The notes beneath the pieces are model-generated. The model worked only from the letters and a program-made list of their open reading frames with translations, made no database searches and had not been told where the DNA came from. From assembly GCA_037389465.1 (NCBI GenBank), contig JAZARR010000008.1, forward strand, positions 496,001-560,000: DNA of 64,000 nt, written 5' to 3'. This document shows, in pieces, positions 59,519 to 64,000 of this stretch (positions are counted from its first letter, which is position 1; each line of letters begins with the position of its first letter). The translations under genes were made by a program, and so were the position numbers. Source of the DNA: Baylisascaris procyonis (taxonomy: Eukaryota; Nematoda; Chromadorea; Rhabditida; Ascarididae).

Positions 59519-59951
59519 TCATTCTAATGGACAATTTCCGCTATAGAGTATATCTAAAAATGCCTCTCGAATTGAATGGATAGAAAAACTGTGCTGGAAA
59601 TGACTCTCAGTTAAATAGAAACCATCGAAGTACTTGCGAACCTCAACGGCGAAGCAGTGCACGATTGAACGTACCGTTGCATAAAGGCAAAAATTGATAA
59701 ATTTGTTGACCGGTGCTTTTTTGATGACACTATGAACGAACAGGGGAGAGGGGGGGGAGGAGTATGAAGTAGGGATCAATTGGACCAGATTATCGAAACT
59801 TTTTTTTTCAGAATCGTTTATTCGTTCGATATGGGCCATCAGTAAGGCACAATTCAAGTGTGAGCGTTCTATAGCTTGGTGGATATGGATATCGATAAAC
59901 TTTTTTTTGTGTAAACGAATGAAGAAGATTGGTGCATGCAAATGTATCTCT
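59519..59951 (-). CDS. Candidate terminal exon of an unknown minus-strand gene
   Basis: A strong acceptor (ATATTTTTACAG on the reverse strand) is followed by about 143 open codons ending in TGA at 59519-59521. The uninterrupted frame, including the part upstream of the acceptor, is 148 codons, the longest open frame in the window. Segments include LMAHIERINDSEKKSFDNLV and EVRKYFDGFYLTESHFQHSF. There are no transmembrane or repeat features. The phase would need one base from an upstream exon, which I could not find. The family is not recognised. A second frame is also open over the first third, so chance remains possible. Confidence 0.4.
59750..59757. repeat. Poly-G tract (8 G)
   Basis: A short G run inside the candidate minus-strand exon, where it codes for prolines on the reverse strand (SSPPSP). 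Confidence 0.8.
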
Positions 59952-59965
59952 GTAAAAATATTCAA

Positions 59966-62219
59966 ATGTAGCTTTCAAATTCTTATCTATAATCATTTTG
60001 CTTACTTCTTTATTCGATATTCGCTTACTGGATGGATGTTTTAGTTGAAATGATTGATTTATTGATCGGTCTTATACATAGATCTATTTGAACCCGTCGT
60101 ATATATTTTTCAATGATTACATTCAGTAATCCTCTAAAGATCGCTTAATATTACTAATTTGGCCAATTCGCGTTGAAAATCTGTGGAGATGTATCTGCAG
60201 TATTTTTTTAATAGTTGAATGTTATGGATAAGATATGATAATAATATAATTTACGTCAAGTATCATTACAATCCTTCCATATCGATTTAGAACTATTGGT
60301 TGCGAATTAACAGTATTTCATAAAAAAATTAAAAAACGTCGAACAGTAGGATAGACGTAATCGACGCTTTGCATTCTCTGGTTAATATCCTTTACGGGCA
60401 CTAAATATCGCTATAAGAAGCACGAGCTGATCGTTTTTAATAATGGTTATTGATGTATTTAGACTTTAAAATTTCGTATATTAAGCGTAAAAATGCTTTT
60501 CCCACTGAAAAAATTATGCTGTAATGAATGATTTGCAACTACAATATTTATTTGAATGCTCGTTGATAGTTTAATTTATTGCGGGTCGATTGATTTAAAA
60601 AAAGATATGTACGCTTAATGTTAGTTTATCACAGCAAGCAGCGTTATTGCCAGTGAAGACGGCTGGTTGAATGTGCTGAGTTTAGTTCTGTCTTCTTCTG
60701 GAAAGGAGATAATATTCGATATGAGGATCCTGGAAACGTTTAAAAAAGAGCTGTCAATTAGCAATCCCAGACGAATTGCAACAAAATCTAGACGAGAATT
60801 TATTCTTTTATACTGCAGTTTCTCTTATTGTGAGCGAGTGTGCAATTGATTAATTATTTGATCATTGGCAATTTTCATGCCACTGTCAGAAGTGACGTCA
60901 TCAGAAATGGTGACAGTGAGGTTGTCAGATGAATAGATATCATATCTCATAATGCTTAAAGTGATAAGATTCGGTGTTCATAAAAAAAATTTGATTTTAT
61001 TCGACGAGACGATTTTTCAATACTTTTGAATTGGTTTAGACCATCGGGTTTTCCTTGAATACTTAAATGCCATAATGTTTATATTTGTAATTGTTGAGAA
61101 CAACGAGTAGAAATCAATATGATTAAGAGTAATGACTTACTATTTTATTATTGTGTGGAAAATTTATCTTCGAAGATATTTAAAAATCTCTGAGATACAA
61201 TTCGAGGATGATTGAATGGTTTCCTTTCCTAGGATCGCGTTATTTTGAAGGTGATCGAATGAACGATATATGCAATCGTATATGAAAGAGTTAAGTGACC
61301 ATCAAATTGTCTCAAGGGGATTGATTCTTCGACGAAAATTCACTCATTTATGAAAAGTGTAAAGCATTCGAGTGGAAATCCATGAAATGTGCATTTTAAT
61401 AGTGGAACAAATGAATATTTATGCAAAAAAGATGAGCAAAATGATTGAAATAGACGATATAAAAAGTGCAACGATGCTTACTTACTTCATGACAATTGCT
61501 TAGCTAACCTCATCTATCACGCAATAAATTTAACGCATTCATTTTGTGAAATATACTCGAACAATAAATTAGAGTTAGCCGCTATAAATATTGCTAATAA
61601 AAGCAAATTGTTTCCTACTTTCGGGAGCAAAGAAGGGGGTATTTATTTTAGAGTTGGGGACATAATGTGTGGTGTTGAATTTTCTATTGATCGAAAAAAT
61701 AAAACATCTACCAGATGACAATTTTTGTTTTTATATGGGAATGATCTCGCGAAGGAGTGGTCTCTTTATATAACAGTTATCTAAATATAGGAGTGATCTT
61801 GCGAACTAAGAGAAGTTCGAGTGATCTAACGACTAAACCGATAGATAAAAAATACACGAGAAGTAAGAAAAAAGGCGTTGCTAATTGAGAACAACAGCAC
61901 AATTCAGTGTAAAATAAGGCAATCTTTACACAGTTATGTATCATGTTTCTTGAAAGGTGATATACAATGAAATGAGATGCAAAAATATGCTAATTTTTAA
62001 GTTGAAAATGTGCATTGCATTTATTATCGACTATGAAATATGAATTCATCATTAAAATATTATATCTCTACCGTATTTCAGAAACCGTCTTGATTCTCGT
62101 TTGCAATGATCTCCTAAAATTACTGTTGAAATTGTAGTTGTTGGAGTTACTACTGTTTAAATTAGAGTTATTCGAGCATTCATTGTTCTACGATATTTCG
62201 CGTAATGATAGAGAAGACA
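59966..62219. other. No supported gene
   Basis: AT-rich sequence with only short open frames. The plus-strand frame at 60667-60849 has no clear splice context. Confidence 0.5.
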
Positions 62220-62881
62220 TAGCGAGTGCTCTCCACTCTGTTGTATGTGATCAATATAGCGCTTGCAGAAAGTTCGCTCGCTTTGGTAGATCATCTTGCA
62301 TCGAGCGAGTGCTCTCCACTCTGTTGTATGTGATGAATATAGCGCTTGCAGAAAGTTCGCTCGCTTTGGTAGATCATCTTGCATCGAGCGAGTGCTCTCC
62401 ACTCTGTTGTATGTGATGAATATAGCGTTTGCAGAAAGTTCGCTCGCTTTGGTAGGTCATCTTGCATCAAGCGAGTGCTCTCCACTCTGTTGTATGTGAT
62501 CAATATAGCGCTTGCAGAAAGTTCGCTCGCTTTGGTAGATCATCTTGCATCAAGCGAGTGCTCTCCACTCTGTTGTATGTGATGAATATAGCGCTTGGAA
62601 AGTTCGCTCGCTTTGGTAGATCATCTTGCATCGAGCGAGTGCCCTCCACTCTGTTGTATGTGATCAATATAGCGCTTGCAGAAAGTTCGCTCGCTTTGGT
62701 AGATCATCTTGCATCAAGCGAGTGCTCTCCACTCTGTTGTATGTGATGAATATAGCGCTTGCAGAAAGTTCGCTCGCTTTGGTAGATCATCTTGCATCAA
62801 GCGAGTGCTCTCCACTCTGTTGTATGTAATCAATATAGCGCTTGTAGAAAGTTCCCTCGCTTTAGTAGATCATGGTGCATC
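62220..62881. repeat. 83-bp tandem repeat, eight copies
   Basis: The unit begins GCGAGTGCTCTCCACTCTGT and ends near GATCATCTTGCATC. Period is 83 bases, with one 81-base copy that lacks two bases near 62597. Internal copies differ by only a few bases each; the first and last are partial or more diverged. Each copy contains the complementary pair CTCGCTT and AAGCGAG (or close variants) around a 19-base spacer. It is richer in G and C than its surroundings. There are no unique spacers, so this is not a CRISPR array. Confidence 0.97.
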
Positions 62882-64000
62882 GCACAGTAACAACAACCTG
62901 GTGCATCGCTTCAGTTGTGCATAGTTGTTGCGAGTGTAGCGGCGTTGTGCGGTCGGTTTGGTTGCCTCTGTTTCGCAACCATTTCGTTCTGCTTGATTCT
63001 TTGTTGTTTTATGAAAGCTTTTATGCGTCTATACAGATATCCCATATTCATCGCTTTCTCCCTTTTTGTGACTATAGCTATCAAGATATGCATTTGTTTA
63101 ATAGTTGTCAAGGCATTAAGGTATGCAGTTATTTACAAAAATTATTTGTTCCCTTTTCAATTCTTTTTCTTGAATCAGGTGAGTAATTTTAGATCAGATA
63201 TTTGAGTGAACATTTTTAATGAACATATATGATGGTGTTGTTTCTAAATGAATGTAATAGCCTATTTATGAAGTAATTTATTCCTCGAGTTGACTTATGT
63301 AATCGTAAGCATTTGAGATTTGTAGAAGAAAAGTTTTGCTTATCACTTGATGCTTTCAATAGGAAATTTCTGGATTTCTGAGCGGAATCACTTGCAAATT
63401 TTTGATAAAACTTCATCGATAGAACGTTATTGATGTTCGATTGGCCGCATTATGAGAAAGTCCATTTTGCAACGTTTATCATAAAACCTATTAGTTTTTT
63501 AACATTCAACATTCTGTTGAAAAAAATCTTCCCTGGAGAAGATTTTTTGTTAACAGTTAAAAGGTAATAAGCCTTATTCAATGACTATTAATGCTTAGTT
63601 AAACTTGTTTTTGTTTGAAATTCCCATCGAACAATAGCCATTGAAGAAATATTTCGCAATGAAAGATTTATGAATTGTGGGTGAAGATGAATAGAGTGTA
63701 ATATGAAACTAAAAGCAAATATGCTAGTGCATTAAATATTTGCATTGAAACTACTCTTTAACGTTTGAAATTCGATTCGTTTTTATATTCTTTAAAATTG
63801 AAAATATTTTTCAATGAATAAATAATTTTTGGCCGCTGTTATTTACTCGTTTGAGTATCGAAAATTGAATCACTTATTGCCTATGACTAGCAAACTTATT
63901 TTCATCAAAATATTTTTGGGTAGAATGTGGTGTTATTTAAGTAGCGCAGTATTGAACTTCATATGTGAGAACGGTCGATGAACTCAACTGGAATTGATTG
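62882..64000. other. Right edge, no supported gene
   Basis: Short overlapping open frames on both strands between 62911 and 63205 give hydrophobic peptides typical of T-rich DNA. No firm splice sites or family match were seen. Confidence 0.45.

Noticed and set aside
62220..62881. Possible CRISPR array
   Set aside because: The whole 83-bp unit repeats with no unique spacers, and the window is eukaryotic.
62138..62924. Series of similar 67-94 codon frames
   Set aside because: They are the 83-bp tandem repeat read repeatedly; no start context or family match supports a protein.
62911..63205. Hydrophobic plus-strand frame and overlapping minus-strand frame
   Set aside because: Low-complexity T-rich composition, no splice signals in phase, and no family match.

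Overview
The window looks like nuclear DNA of a parasitic-type nematode. It is AT-rich. Its genes are split into many exons of about 60-300 bp, with acceptors that mostly read TTTCAG, TTGCAG or TTACAG. Start codons sit a few bases behind likely spliced-leader acceptors. One gene encodes a chemoreceptor with the marks of the nematode STR superfamily. The long introns and sparse genes would fit a spirurid or filarial worm, but the species is inference. No bacterial operon, prophage or CRISPR array was seen.

Layout. (1) 72-5841, minus strand: a lysine-ketoglutarate reductase (LKR) gene of the AASS family. Eleven exons are well supported. A twelfth would end in a stop at 72-74, before any saccharopine dehydrogenase half. 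(2) 5842-8798: divergent upstream region with no clear gene. (3) 8799-26958, plus strand: a complete Nup155-type nucleoporin gene (C. elegans npp-8 family) in about 34 exons, about 1,445 residues. (4) 26929-27452, minus strand: a probable small unknown gene whose 3' end overlaps the last nucleoporin exon. (5) About 27.5-50.9 kb: gene-poor DNA with TA microsatellites, tRNA-like fragments, a large degenerate inverted duplication (37.6-43.3 kb) with a near-identical core, a 37-base hairpin, and one convincing orphan exon at 46473-46614. (6) 50927-58904, plus strand: a seven-exon STR-type receptor of 341 residues. (7) 59519-59951, minus strand: a candidate terminal exon of an unknown gene. (8) 62220-62881: eight tandem copies of an 83-bp unit.

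The three recognised genes serve unrelated roles: mitochondrial lysine breakdown, nuclear pore scaffold and chemosensation. No operon is evident. Exon borders were read by eye from splice signals, phase continuity and remembered family sequences. Two nucleoporin junctions (20810/21041 and 25614/25969) do not close in phase and are flagged.
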